A stretch of DNA of 64,000 nt from Hoyosella rhizosphaerae (GCF_014643175.1 NZ_BMJH01000004.1:1-64000), one strand, 5' to 3'. Positions 1 to 8,872 are shown, numbered from the stretch's first letter. Notes: generated by a model from the sequence alone, not told the origin. Translations and numbers: made by a program.

Positions 1-819
1 CATGTATCCGGCGTCGTTGGCGACGCGGGCCATGGTGAGGATGTAGCCGTCGTCGGCGGTGTTGGCGCCGATGAGGTACCAGGATAAAAGGACAACACCG
101 ACTGTTATATCCAGGGGGCGGAGTTTCCACCAGTTGGCGGGGAGGAAGCGGCGGTGGCGTCGGCCGTCGGTGAGGTCGAGTTTGTGGAGGGCGATCAGCG
201 CGGTGATGGTGGTGAGGACGCCGAGGGTGAGGGCGAGGATTTTGAGTGTGGTGGGGTGGGTGGAGAAGCGGGAGTCGATGTCGATGGTGAGGTTGAGGTT
301 GGTGGGTGCGGTGCCGGTGAGGTCGGTAAACACCCCCACAACGGTGGGCATCTGATTGCCCGGGATAACCACGTCAACATCAGTATCCCCACCGACGCTG
401 GTGATTACAGTGTCGTTCTTTGTGACAACAACTCGCAGCTCGCCGGTGTCCCCGACGGTGTCGAGTGCACCAGACCACAGCACCGAGTTTCGAAGCACAA
501 CCTCAGCGTCCGAATCCGTGGTGCGAACAGATAGCCCAAATCGCTGGGAGTCCGGCGAACCTGGCGGAATCGTGGACGCGATGACACCCGGAGGCGCTTC
601 AGTAATCGTCGACCACGGCACCGTCAGATCAAGATGTTGGGGGTGATACGAGATCAGCGGTGCTTCAATATTGGTGATCTCATCATTCTGAGGCCACGTA
701 ATGCTGGATTTGGTCTGCTCGACGGGTAGCAGCGGTGCTGCCACCGCGAGGAGGAACCCGAGCAAACCTGTGACGATCGCAAAAAGCCTCGTCGTCCCTA
801 CATCACGTTGTTCAACCAC
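1..819 (-). CDS. emb: Arabinosyltransferase Emb (EmbA/B/C family), N-terminal part, runs off the window
   Basis: This is the first 273 codons of a large membrane arabinosyltransferase that extends arabinan in the arabinogalactan or lipoarabinomannan of mycolic-acid bacteria. I translated it directly, because the gene has no stop inside the window. A TM helix lies near residues 11-32. A beta-rich extracytoplasmic region follows, then further helices near 197-217 and 237-252. Next comes the segment ANTADDGYILTMARV (about 252-266), whose paired Asp is the GT-C hallmark of Emb proteins. The GTG start at 819 has no Shine-Dalgarno but sits 8 nt after a TACCAT -10-like hexamer, so a leaderless mRNA is possible. 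Whether this is a single Emb or one of several paralogues cannot be told here. Confidence 0.92.
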   Translation of the reverse strand, partial: MVEQRDVGTTRLFAIVTGLLGFLLAVAAPLLPVEQTKSSITWPQNDEITNIEAPLISYHPQHLDLTVPWSTITEAPPGVIASTIPPGSPDSQRFGLSVRTTDSDAEVVLRNSVLWSGALDTVGDTGELRVVVTKNDTVITSVGGDTDVDVVIPGNQMPTVVGVFTDLTGTAPTNLNLTIDIDSRFSTHPTTLKILALTLGVLTTITALIALHKLDLTDGRRHRRFLPANWWKLRPLDITVGVVLLSWYLIGANTADDGYILTMARVANDAGYM

Positions 820-873
820 AAATGTCGATGGTATTCGCCCTGACCAACAATGTTGCGAGTGGCTCGCGGAACG

Positions 874-1080
874 CTACTCCCGTGGGTAGTCGTCGTTGTC
901 GGGAACTTCAACCATTTGTTCAGCAACATCGGCGAAATTCGCGTCGAAAAGGTCTTCCGTCCGCAATGGTTGAGGCGATGTGGATTGTTCGTCGTCCGAA
1001 GTGAGCGGAGCTTCCTGTTCGAGCCGGTCAGCCTCTGGAACATTTGCAGGATCAGGCAATGTGGGTTTGCGTGCAGTCAT
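874..1080 (-). CDS. Small acidic hypothetical protein upstream of emb
   Basis: A 68-residue protein I do not recognise. It is hydrophilic and acidic, rich in Asp, Glu, Pro and Ser, with no TM segment or signal peptide, and it ends VEVPDNDDYPRE. I chose the ATG at 1080 because a strong AAGGAGGAG lies 4-6 nt upstream; the frame is open further upstream but without a ribosome site. It precedes emb on the same strand with a gap of 54 bp, so the two may share a transcript. There is no evidence for a role in arabinan synthesis. The good ribosome site and clean codon structure make it likely to be real. Confidence 0.6.
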   Translation of the reverse strand: MTARKPTLPDPANVPEADRLEQEAPLTSDDEQSTSPQPLRTEDLFDANFADVAEQMVEVPDNDDYPRE

Positions 1081-1148
1081 CGTGCTCCTCCTTACATCGC
1101 TGCTCGGGGCGAGCCCAGGTGGGCCCGATGGGAGCCTTACCAACCACC

Positions 1149-1352
1149 CTATTCTAGTCCCGCACTGCTCGCGAGGGTCCTACTGAGACACTGCGGCTTC
1201 AGCGCGCTCAAACATTGACCGCTGAGCTCAGGTGGCCCACAAGGCTGCAGGGTTGCTGCCAGTGCCAAAGACTTCTGCTGCTGGGCGATCCGACTTGTCG
1301 TTTCCTCCGGGAGGTCTGCGGCCGTCACGTCCCGGAAAGTTGGCGGGTTCAC
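1149..1352 (-). CDS. Possible small hypothetical ORF or gene remnant
   Basis: A 67-codon frame starting with GTG, 14 bp downstream of the DUF3754 gene on the same strand. The open frame continues about 75 bp further upstream, inside the end of that gene, where the peptide (VLPKVVDDPAGVAGLNIDVF) still looks protein-like although no ATG or GTG start is visible there. This could be a short cotranscribed gene, a remnant of a larger gene, or chance. No domain is recognised and there is no convincing ribosome site. Confidence 0.25.
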   Translation of the reverse strand: MNPPTFRDVTAADLPEETTSRIAQQQKSLALAATLQPCGPPELSGQCLSALKPQCLSRTLASSAGLE

Positions 1353-1366
1353 AAATACATCAATGT

Positions 1367-2731
1367 TCAGCCCGGCGACGCCTGCTGGATCGTCGACGAC
1401 CTTGGGGAGGACAGCTCGGCAGAATCGACTTGTTCATACTGAAACAATTCGTCCCACATCGCGCTCATCCTGCGTTTGCCTTCGCTGAGTTCCACTGCTG
1501 TGAACTGACCTTCATTTGATTCTTCGATCAGATCAAATTCCCGCAGTTTGCGGATGCCGTCCTCAACATCGAAGTCGAAACGGGAATCGAACGCGTCAGT
1601 GAACCAGGACTCAATTCGTTCATCGAGTTCTTCTGCGGTCAAGGGACGGTCGGACGCGCGCAGGAAATGGTAGGCGAGGACAGCTTCTTTCACCTCTGCT
1701 TCTTCTGCGGCATCGAGGAGGTGGAAGAACACACCCGTGTCGTTGTCGAGGTTGCGGAAGTACAAGTTCTCGGACAGCGCCTTCATAAACTGGATTTTTC
1801 GGTTCTTAAACGAATTGAATTGCTTGAAGGCGAAACCGCCTACTGCTGCCAGGCCAGCGCCGATAGTGACTAACGCAGCTTGGTTCAGTTCGACTTCCTC
1901 ATCGCGAACTCCAAGCCAGAATGCGATCAACAACAGCAAGAGGCCTAATGAGGCAATGAGCCTAGTGACAATGATGACGATCCCTGAGACAATGGCGGGG
2001 ACGCCGATAAGCAGTTTATCGATCGTTCGCATACCGACTCGAACATTGGGGAACAGCATTTCCACATCGTGTCGTGGAACATTTTCGAACAGCTTCACGA
2101 TGGTAGCGCCCGGTGTGCAGGGCAAATCATCTACATCGCGGTCAGCAAAGTGGCTTTCGTCCTTGAATCGCACGTAAATCAATACTTTGCCATAACTCAG
2201 GAACTTGATCTCTTTCGACCGGAGACCGAACAATTGTTTCTCAGTGCGCTGGCGGTGTAATTGTCCGCGACTGAACAACATGACACTGTCGATATCGTCC
2301 ATGTCGACATCAAGCTTGACCTTGATGAGTCCTTTTTCGTCGAACGCACGCTGAAGTTCGGCGTCGTCGATGCGGGTGAAATTTGCTTGCTCGGCTAATT
2401 CGATGAGGTCGCGCTCAAGTTGCTTTTGTGCTGCTTCGCGATCGGCCGCGTCAAAATTGATCACCTGACGCATATCAAGCGAAGGGTTGAGCACGTGATA
2501 TGCACTTTTCACCGACTCGATTCGGGAACGAAAACGGTGGTGCAACAGGCTCGACAAAATCTCGGCGAATTCTCGGAACGCTGCGCGTTCTTCTTCAGGC
2601 AGGCGCTGAGCGCAGAGGCTGATGATCGCGCGTTTGCGGAATGGGATGAAGTTTTCATCCTCGGCGACCTTGCGGTGTGACGCGGCCGCTCCTGAATGTG
2701 CTTTGAGGTGAGATGGTCCTGGAGTGCTCAC
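1367..2731 (-). CDS. DUF3754 (TMEM143-like) membrane protein
   Basis: A 454-residue protein of the DUF3754/TMEM143 family, whose function is unknown. The soluble N-terminal part includes ENFIPFRKRAIISLC and a region resembling the family signature around FENVPRHDVEMLFPNVRVGMRTIDKL. Two to three hydrophobic helices follow (LLIGVPAIVSGIVIIVTRL, LGLLLLLIAFWLGV, LVTIGAGLAAVGGFAF), then a cytoplasmic winged-helix-like tail ending near MWDELFQYEQ. The GTG at 2731 is preceded by GGAAGG at suitable spacing, so it is preferred to the more upstream frame start at 2776. It is transcribed towards emb, with the small unrecognised ORFs between. Confidence 0.72.
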   Translation of the reverse strand: MSTPGPSHLKAHSGAAASHRKVAEDENFIPFRKRAIISLCAQRLPEEERAAFREFAEILSSLLHHRFRSRIESVKSAYHVLNPSLDMRQVINFDAADREAAQKQLERDLIELAEQANFTRIDDAELQRAFDEKGLIKVKLDVDMDDIDSVMLFSRGQLHRQRTEKQLFGLRSKEIKFLSYGKVLIYVRFKDESHFADRDVDDLPCTPGATIVKLFENVPRHDVEMLFPNVRVGMRTIDKLLIGVPAIVSGIVIIVTRLIASLGLLLLLIAFWLGVRDEEVELNQAALVTIGAGLAAVGGFAFKQFNSFKNRKIQFMKALSENLYFRNLDNDTGVFFHLLDAAEEAEVKEAVLAYHFLRASDRPLTAEELDERIESWFTDAFDSRFDFDVEDGIRKLREFDLIEESNEGQFTAVELSEGKRRMSAMWDELFQYEQVDSAELSSPRSSTIQQASPG

Positions 2732-2824
2732 GGTTTCGCCTTCCGAACGACGTTCTCCCCACCACCCTAGGCGCAAAGTAGGTTGCGCTTTTTGTAGGGG
2801 GCGGGGAGATGTCTGAGCGTTCGC

Positions 2825-3919
2825 CTAGGCGGAGTGCAGAGGGGCGATCGAACCGATGTGTTGTTCCGACTCGATGAGGCCCTCATCGCTTGGCGTGAGG
2901 CCTTTCCCAAACACTCTGTCGTACTGCTTGGCGCGCATATCCTTGTGCGCATCGTTGGGGGCGTCGAAACCGTATTTTTCCTGGGCCTCGCGGGGTGTCA
3001 TGGTGATGGGGTTAAGCGGAGGGATGCCAAGAAATGCGGGTGCCGCAACCTGGACCGCTTGTGGGGCGATTAGTTCCATAAGCCAGAACTTCAGTGGGTT
3101 GGTGCGGGCTACAACTGCGTGGAAGGGCTTGAGTACTTTCACGGCAAGCTGATCAGTGAGCGGGCTTTGTTTGACGTTCAACAATTCGCGCATGTACTGC
3201 GGGTAGGTGGCGATGACTCCGGCGGAGAGCAGCTCCAACGCAGGGGCAAATGCTAGCTTCTGCCATTTCGGCATGTCTGGTGGAAGTGCAACGTCGAGGC
3301 GCAAGATGAAGTCGACCATGTCTTGTGCGGCTTCGGACGATGCGAGGTGTGGGCGCCAGTCTTCGAAATAGGCGATGACCTCCTCGCGGGTGCGCGGCAC
3401 GGTGTTCGGGTCTATTGTCTGGAGTTCCGCAGCGCGGGCGCATTCCTTCCAGAACTGAGCTTCCTCTTCGGCGGAGAGTCGGCCCGGACCAAACTTTTCG
3501 TAGCAGTAGAGGATCGAATGCCATGCCGTCATGTGAATCCACAGTTGCGACGACGGCTTGTTGGCGTCGTATGTGCTGTTGGTGACGGGATCAGTGCCAA
3601 TGGCTTTGGTGTGCACTTTGACGAGGACGTCGGCGGCGCGGGCCGTTGGTTCGGTGGCGCCAAAGGCGACCATGCCGAAGTAGCGGAGGGTGCGGCCGTA
3701 CCGGGTGTGTGGGCGGTACTTCACGCCACCTGATTGGACAACGGCGGCGGTGAGGTTCGGGTCGAGGTGCTCGATGGTCACTGCTCGCGCGAACCCCAGG
3801 ATGTAGGAAGTGGGGTAGGACCATACTTTCCAGGTCACTGAGTCGGGCCCGAAAAATCCGTAGTCGGCAGCGGGCTCGTACTTTTCAATGAGTTGTTTGG
3901 TCGTGTGGAGTGACGGCAT
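2825..3919 (-). CDS. MpaB-like oxygenase (DUF2236 / latex-clearing-protein superfamily)
   Basis: A 364-residue protein of the oxygenase MpaB/DUF2236 family, haem-containing oxygenases related to rubber oxygenase Lcp and fungal MpaB. Family-typical segments are WKVWSYPTSYILGFARAVTIEHLDP near the N-terminus, TRYGRTLRYFGMVAFG, and a His-containing helix WIHMTAWHSILYCYEKFG near residue 130 that should include haem-ligand residues. The substrate is not predictable. It is divergent from a TetR-family regulator, and the 76-bp intergenic region carries two palindromes, so it is very likely the main target of that regulator. The ATG at 3919 is the first Met of the frame. Confidence 0.8.
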   Translation of the reverse strand: MPSLHTTKQLIEKYEPAADYGFFGPDSVTWKVWSYPTSYILGFARAVTIEHLDPNLTAAVVQSGGVKYRPHTRYGRTLRYFGMVAFGATEPTARAADVLVKVHTKAIGTDPVTNSTYDANKPSSQLWIHMTAWHSILYCYEKFGPGRLSAEEEAQFWKECARAAELQTIDPNTVPRTREEVIAYFEDWRPHLASSEAAQDMVDFILRLDVALPPDMPKWQKLAFAPALELLSAGVIATYPQYMRELLNVKQSPLTDQLAVKVLKPFHAVVARTNPLKFWLMELIAPQAVQVAAPAFLGIPPLNPITMTPREAQEKYGFDAPNDAHKDMRAKQYDRVFGKGLTPSDEGLIESEQHIGSIAPLHSA

Positions 3920-3941
3920 TGTTATTCGAACCTTCCAATTA

Positions 3942-3981
3942 CTACAGCACTGTAGGTTGGTAGGAAACTACAGTGCTGTAG
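3942..3981. promoter_or_regulatory. Paired TetR operators between mpaB-like gene and tetR
   Basis: Two 14-bp sites, CTACAGCACTGTAG at 3942-3955 and CTACAGTGCTGTAG at 3968-3981. Each is a near-perfect palindrome (CTACAG-NN-CTGTAG) and the two are exact reverse complements of each other. Their centres are 26 bp apart. They lie between the divergent starts at 3919 and 3996, the expected place for a TetR repressor controlling itself and its neighbour. Confidence 0.8.
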
Positions 3982-3995
3982 TAATATCGTCAAGC

Positions 3996-4631
3996 GTGCC
4001 ACACGAGTCGCGCGTCTCACCAAGGCGCAAATACGCGCCCCGCATGCCCCTCGAGCAACGCAAAGAACAACTGCTCGACGCAGCACTGCGCGTACTCGTT
4101 CGTGACGGCTATGGAAATGCCTCAATCGACGCAATTGCGCGGGAAGCCAATGTCACCCGACCGGTGGTTTACAGCGCATACGACGGACTCGAACCCCTAT
4201 TGCACGCACTCCTTGACCGCACCCAGCAACGCGCATTCGACCAAGCCATGCGGATCCTCAGCGGACTAGGGGCTCCCGTGAATATCGACAAATGGGTCCT
4301 AGATGGTGCCAGCGCATTAATCGATCAAGTCCAATCTGATCCTGATGTGTGGCGTCCAATTCTTGGCCTCACCAAAGGGGCACCGGTGATGGTTACAGAG
4401 AGAATCGAAACCACACGCGAAGAACTGCGGTCGTACCTCGCATCAGGGCTCCAGGCAGGACTCGAGCTGCGTGGAGGCCCGGCAATCGACGCCGAAGTTT
4501 TGTCCCACCTGCTGCTAGCAACCGCCGAAGAATTTGGTCGGCTCTCGCTCGAAACCCCGCCCCGATTCAGCAAGCAACGGCTAGTCGACACCCTCTCTAC
4601 ACTGCTCGCCGCCGTCCCGCCGGGGCCGTGA
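3996..4631 (+). CDS. TetR/AcrR family transcriptional regulator
   Basis: A 211-residue TetR-family repressor. The N-terminal helix-turn-helix covers roughly residues 18-65 (RKEQLLDAALRVLVRDGYGNASIDAIAREANVTRPVVYSAYDGLEPLL), and the remainder is the ligand-binding and dimer domain. I chose the GTG at 3996; the frame is open upstream, but that stretch contains the operators. It is divergent from the MpaB-like oxygenase and separated from it by two palindromic operators, so it probably represses both itself and the oxygenase until a lipid-like or aromatic inducer binds. The inducer is unknown. Confidence 0.85.
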   Translation: MPHESRVSPRRKYAPRMPLEQRKEQLLDAALRVLVRDGYGNASIDAIAREANVTRPVVYSAYDGLEPLLHALLDRTQQRAFDQAMRILSGLGAPVNIDKWVLDGASALIDQVQSDPDVWRPILGLTKGAPVMVTERIETTREELRSYLASGLQAGLELRGGPAIDAEVLSHLLLATAEEFGRLSLETPPRFSKQRLVDTLSTLLAAVPPGP

Positions 4632-4717
4632 AAGCCTCAGATTTTGTACTGCGTGATGCACCTCACGACCGCGGTCACTATATTAAATCGATATACGAAA
4701 CGACCGAAGGAGTGGCT

Positions 4718-5638
4718 TTGCGGCTTTTGGGGAAAATCTCAGTAGCAGGAATCGGCGTCGCCATTGCGCTTGCCGGGGCTGCACCGGCCGCGGCCAACCC
4801 AATCGATGATCTGTGGAACTCACTGAACCTACCGGGACCCCCACCGGTGTTCGAGATTCCAGACATTCCACTGCCGGAAAGCGACTCGCTGGACTTCATT
4901 CTGCCACCGCCGCCCCCAGCACCACCTGCGCCGACTCCGGGTCCCCAGCAGCAGCCCCCAGCGGAGCGTCCTGGCCCTAATCAAGTCATTGGTGAATTCA
5001 CCACCAGCGGGTTCGCTGCGGATTCGGGCCACAACATTCGGCGCGTTGCACAGCAAGTCAACGGCGCTGTTGTACGCCCAGGGGCAACTTTCTCACTCAA
5101 CGGTTACACCGGGCCACGTGGAACCGCGCAAGGCTACATTGAAGCCGGTGTCATCAGTGACGGGCGCCCGGGCAAAGCAGTGGGCGGCGGCATCAGCCAA
5201 TTCGCCACAACGCTATACAACGCCGCCTACTTCGCAGGAATGCAGGATGTGGAAAGCCACCCTCACAGCTACTACATCTCGCGCTATCCAGCCGGTCGGG
5301 AAGCCACCGTATGGCAGGGTGTGCTCGACCTGAAATTCCGCAACAATTCCCCAGGTGACGTCCGCATCGAGGCGTTTGCGGACAACCACTCAGTCACCAT
5401 CCGCATTTGGGGAACCAAAACCGTCAATGTTGAATCCGTCAACGGCGGCCGGTGGAACTACACCCAGCCACGCACCATCAACTTGACCGCAGGCCCCAAC
5501 TGCATCCCGTCGTCCGGAGCCCCAGGCTTTACGACAAATGACACCCGCATTATTCGCAACGCTCGCACCGGAGCGGAAATATCTCGGCAAACCCGCACGG
5601 TTGTCTACGACCCGATTCCTATTGTGAACTGCCGCTAG
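4718..5638 (+). CDS. Secreted VanW-domain protein
   Basis: A 306-residue exported protein. A signal peptide (MRLLGKISVAGIGVAIALAG, cleaved after APAAA) precedes a Pro-rich linker of about 50 residues and a VanW domain, recognisable by the segments RPGATFSLNGYTGPR, GGGISQFATTLYNAAYFAGM and YISRYPAGREATVWQG. VanW proteins are found with peptidoglycan-modifying functions, but their activity is not established. I chose the TTG at 4718 because GAAGGAG lies 5 nt upstream; the GTG at 4712 would leave no spacing. It is closely downstream of the TetR gene (86 bp) and ends at a strong hairpin terminator shared with the convergent nirD. Confidence 0.8.
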   Translation: MRLLGKISVAGIGVAIALAGAAPAAANPIDDLWNSLNLPGPPPVFEIPDIPLPESDSLDFILPPPPPAPPAPTPGPQQQPPAERPGPNQVIGEFTTSGFAADSGHNIRRVAQQVNGAVVRPGATFSLNGYTGPRGTAQGYIEAGVISDGRPGKAVGGGISQFATTLYNAAYFAGMQDVESHPHSYYISRYPAGREATVWQGVLDLKFRNNSPGDVRIEAFADNHSVTIRIWGTKTVNVESVNGGRWNYTQPRTINLTAGPNCIPSSGAPGFTTNDTRIIRNARTGAEISRQTRTVVYDPIPIVNCR

Positions 5639-5655
5639 CGCCCACAACTGATCGT

Positions 5656-5700
5656 GAGAAACTGCTCCAATCCAGGTTCACTGGTTTGGAGCAGTTTCTC
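5656..5700. terminator. Convergent hairpin terminator between vanW-like gene and nirD
   Basis: A perfect 15-bp stem, GAGAAACTGCTCCAA / TTGGAGCAGTTTCTC, with a 15-nt loop. It lies 18 bp after the vanW-type stop and 15 bp after the nirD stop on the other strand, so it can serve both. Confidence 0.75.
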
Positions 5701-5714
5701 TAGGTCGACTGTGG

Positions 5715-6014
5715 TTAGGCGTCGACGCAGATGGCGTCGCCACGCACCTCAGCCTGATACACACGAATCGCCTCGATCTCCGGTGACGTGCATTCCCCGG
5801 TATCAAGCCGGAATCCGTACTGATGCAGCGGGCAAACCACAACTGCCTCGTCGACTTGACCGTCCGCGAGCGGGCCACCTCGATGCGGGCAAACAGCATC
5901 GGTGGCACGAACAGAACCATCCTGTAGCAAGAACACCGCAATTTGGCGACCATTGACGACGTAGGTGCGCCCTTCCCCCGGCGTCAGGTCAGATACTTGC
6001 CCAACAATCATCAT
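5715..6014 (-). CDS. nirD: Nitrite reductase [NAD(P)H] small subunit, Rieske type
   Basis: A 99-residue Rieske [2Fe-2S] protein, the small subunit of cytoplasmic assimilatory nitrite reductase, which reduces nitrite to ammonium together with NirB. The cluster ligands are visible as CPHRGG (about residues 43-48) and CPLHQYGF (about 62-69). The start is the ATG at 6014, which overlaps the nirB stop by 4 bp (ATGA), so translation is coupled; the frame is open upstream inside nirB but that part is not NirD. It is the last gene of the operon and runs into the hairpin at 5656-5700. Confidence 0.92.
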   Translation of the reverse strand: MMIVGQVSDLTPGEGRTYVVNGRQIAVFLLQDGSVRATDAVCPHRGGPLADGQVDEAVVVCPLHQYGFRLDTGECTSPEIEAIRVYQAEVRGDAICVDA

Positions 6015-8494
6015 CGGACCGGCACCTCCGGAAGTGGCAGCAGCGGCAACGCGGACTTGAACTGGGCGGGAGACTTGGCGGCATCCCGTTCTAGCCACGG
6101 ATCTCGGTAACCCTCTACGGACTTTTGCAGCCGACCATCGAGTTCATCAGCGAGTCCTTCGGCATCCTCAATAAGCACAGCTTGCAGCGTCTCAAGCCCC
6201 ACGCGCGGGACAAAGTCGTAAGTGCGTTCAAGCCACTTCGCGTTTTCCCGGTAGTACTGCACAAAACGTCCCGCGAGTTGCAGCACCTCCTCAGGCGAGT
6301 TCACCGTCGCGAACAGGTCACCCTTCCGGATATGGGCACCAGCCGCACCGCCGATGTAAATCTCCCAACGGCCATCACCCACTGCGACCACACCGAAGTC
6401 CTTGCATAATGCTTCGGAACAGTTCCGTGGGCAGCCAGCAACAGCCATTTTCAGCTTCGCGGGAGTTTCGAGGCCCTGCAGGCGTTCTTCGAGCTGAATG
6501 CCCAACTGTGTTGAATCGCCAAGACCGAAGCGGCAAAAATCGCTACCCACACACGTCTTCACCGTGCGCATAGACTTGCCGTACGCGAAACCGGATGGCA
6601 TTCCCAGATCGCCCCAAACCTTGGGCAGATCTTCCTTTTTGATGCCCAGCAAGTCAATGCGCTGACCGCCCGTCACCTTCACCATCGGCACGTTGTACTT
6701 GTCCGCTACGTCGGCGATCTTGCGCAACTGATCAGGGGTAGTCACGCCGCCCTTCATTTGCGGAACAACAGAAAAGGTGCCGTCGCGCTGAATGTTGGCA
6801 TGAACTCGATCGTTAATAAACAGGGCGCCGCGCTCGTCGACCCAGTCTGGTCCCCAGATAGTGCGCAACAGCGAAGCGAGTGGCATTTTGGCCGTGGCTT
6901 CAGCCTTCCCGTCGATAGCCAGTTCAGCGAAGACCTGCGAAACGGCACGTAGGTTGCGCTCGCGGATCTGACCGATCAATTCAGGCTTGGTCAACGGAAT
7001 GCACGGCACATACCAGTCCGCGGCAGGGTCCCGCTCCAATTGGCCACCAGCAGCGCACGCCACAATATCGCCCACCAGAGCCTTACACGATCCGCAGCCT
7101 TTCCCCGCGCGAGTCTTCGCCATGACATCGGTCAACGACTTTGCACCCTGGCTGACACATTCGACGATCGCGCCTTTGGTGACGCCATTGCAGTTACACA
7201 CCTGAGCGCCATCGGGAAGATCTGCAGCTCCCTGGCCAGACGTTGGCGCACCAAGGTCAAACAAAAGCTGAATGCGTTCCTCAGGCAGCGGTACCTTCTC
7301 GTCGAATGCCTGAGTGAGCAGCCCAACCTTGCTGACATCGCCGAGCAGCATTGCGCCGATCAGTTTGCCGTCGCGCACAACCACGCTTTTGTAGATGCCC
7401 GTGCTCGGTTCATAAAATTGAACGAACTCGTCGTCCTCCCGCTCCGGGCCTTTCACACCCATCGCCGCGACATCAATACCAGCGACTTTGAGTTTTGTAG
7501 TGATACGAGACCCGGTGTACGAGGCGTGCGGATCACTGCCGGTGAGGTGCGCGGCTAGGACAACAGCCTGCTCCCACACCGGTGCCACGAGGCCATACAC
7601 TTCGCCGCGGTGCTGCACACATTCGCCCACCGCGTAGATCGCGCTCTCATCCTCGCACCGCAACTGATCATCAACCACGATGCCGCGTTCAATCACCAGG
7701 CCCCCGGCACGGGCAAGTTCGGTGTTCGGACGAATCCCAGCGGCAACCACCACAAAATCTGCGCTAAGAGTATTCCCATCAGCGAACTCAACACCGGAAA
7801 TGGCGCCTTCGCTATCGCGCAGCACCGAAGTGGTGCGAGTAGATGTATGAATGGAGATGCCGAGCTTCTCGATCTCCTTGCGCAACACCCGCCCGCCGCG
7901 TTCATCAAGCTGCTGGTTCATCAAATGGCTGGGGGAGTGCACAACCGCGACGTCCACGCCCTGCGAGCGCAACCCATAAGCCGCTTCTAGGCCGAGCAAA
8001 CCGCCACCGATCACCACCGCCCGCGCTGAATCACACGACTGCGCCATCTGCAGCATCCCGTTGGTGTCCTCGATATTCCGGAAACCAAAAACACCCTTCA
8101 GGAGATGCCCATCGGAGGCGCGAAGACCATCGATGTTGGGGAAAAAGCTCGTCGAACCCGTCGCGATAATCAACGAGTCATAACTAACCGACCGGCCGCT
8201 TTCGCATTCAACAGTCTTGGCGAACCGGTCAAGACGAGTCGCCCGATCCCCGGCGTAGAGCGTGACCCCGTTCTCGCGGTACCAGCTCATGGGGTTAAGC
8301 AGCAGATCGTCGTCGTCAATACTGGCCTCCCCGGCCAGGACGTGCGACAACATGATGCGGTTGTAATTTCCGTACGGCTCATCGCCGATCATGGTGATGT
8401 CGAAAATGTCGAGCCCGCCACGGTTGATGATCTCTTCCACCGCACGGGCGCCGGCCATGCCGTTGCCGATGACAAGAAGTTGCTTGCGCGTCAT
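6011..8494 (-). CDS. nirB: Nitrite reductase [NAD(P)H] large subunit
   Basis: An 827-residue flavo-sirohaem enzyme that reduces nitrite to ammonium with six electrons from NAD(P)H. The N-terminal FAD/NAD domain has GNGMAGARAVEEI at residues 9-21 and a second Rossmann motif, VIGGGLLGLEAAYGL. A BFD-like [2Fe-2S] domain has CNCNGVTKGAIV and GCGSCKALVG. The sulfite/nitrite reductase domains carry the [4Fe-4S]/sirohaem cysteines in CVGSDFC and GCPRNCSEALC. The length matches the family. It overlaps its upstream neighbour by 4 bp and nirD by 4 bp. No nitrate reductase or nitrite transporter gene is in the window. Confidence 0.96.
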   Translation of the reverse strand: MTRKQLLVIGNGMAGARAVEEIINRGGLDIFDITMIGDEPYGNYNRIMLSHVLAGEASIDDDDLLLNPMSWYRENGVTLYAGDRATRLDRFAKTVECESGRSVSYDSLIIATGSTSFFPNIDGLRASDGHLLKGVFGFRNIEDTNGMLQMAQSCDSARAVVIGGGLLGLEAAYGLRSQGVDVAVVHSPSHLMNQQLDERGGRVLRKEIEKLGISIHTSTRTTSVLRDSEGAISGVEFADGNTLSADFVVVAAGIRPNTELARAGGLVIERGIVVDDQLRCEDESAIYAVGECVQHRGEVYGLVAPVWEQAVVLAAHLTGSDPHASYTGSRITTKLKVAGIDVAAMGVKGPEREDDEFVQFYEPSTGIYKSVVVRDGKLIGAMLLGDVSKVGLLTQAFDEKVPLPEERIQLLFDLGAPTSGQGAADLPDGAQVCNCNGVTKGAIVECVSQGAKSLTDVMAKTRAGKGCGSCKALVGDIVACAAGGQLERDPAADWYVPCIPLTKPELIGQIRERNLRAVSQVFAELAIDGKAEATAKMPLASLLRTIWGPDWVDERGALFINDRVHANIQRDGTFSVVPQMKGGVTTPDQLRKIADVADKYNVPMVKVTGGQRIDLLGIKKEDLPKVWGDLGMPSGFAYGKSMRTVKTCVGSDFCRFGLGDSTQLGIQLEERLQGLETPAKLKMAVAGCPRNCSEALCKDFGVVAVGDGRWEIYIGGAAGAHIRKGDLFATVNSPEEVLQLAGRFVQYYRENAKWLERTYDFVPRVGLETLQAVLIEDAEGLADELDGRLQKSVEGYRDPWLERDAAKSPAQFKSALPLLPLPEVPVR

Positions 8495-8838
8495 ACCAGG
8501 ACCAACCCGAAGTCGATAACAAGCTCACCAACGCACCCCACTGGTGCCGCAACTCGAAGTTCTAACCGTGAGTCCGGATCAACATCCTCGACCACGCGAA
8601 GGGGAATATTCACGCCCTGGTTGGCGCCAATGGCGAAGTGACGCATCACCGTGCCATCGCGATACAAACTGACCACCACAAGTGCGTCACCTGTGTGGCC
8701 GCCGCGAAAGTACAGTGGCTGCGCGATTGCCCCCGCCGGAACCGTGAAGCCCAATGCCTCATCGACCAGATATGGCGCGGTGAGTCCTTTACCCTCGAAC
8801 GGGAAAACGCCCTGCAGGAATCGTGGGGTACTCGACAT
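8491..8838 (-). CDS. Conserved hypothetical protein of the nirBD operon
   Basis: A 115-residue soluble protein (MSSTPRFLQGVFPFEGKGL at the N-terminus) rich in beta-strand-like segments such as GFTVPAGAIAQPLYFRGG and ELRVAAPVGCVGELVIDFGLV. I recognise it only as a conserved protein seen next to nitrite reductase genes in actinobacteria; the function is unknown. Its stop overlaps the nirB start by 4 bp, so it is translationally coupled and is probably an accessory protein for nitrite reduction. Starts at 8850 (ATG) and 8862 (TTG) are also possible. An AAGGA lies 3 nt before the TTG, so the start is not settled. Confidence 0.65.
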   Translation of the reverse strand: MSSTPRFLQGVFPFEGKGLTAPYLVDEALGFTVPAGAIAQPLYFRGGHTGDALVVVSLYRDGTVMRHFAIGANQGVNIPLRVVEDVDPDSRLELRVAAPVGCVGELVIDFGLVLV

Positions 8839-8872
8839 GTAACTGAGCATCGCTTGGGGCAATGTCCTTGTT

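Noticed and set aside
4349-4717. Frame continuation upstream of the VanW-domain protein
   Set aside because: It overlaps the TetR gene in another frame, and a signal peptide with a good ribosome site starts at 4718.
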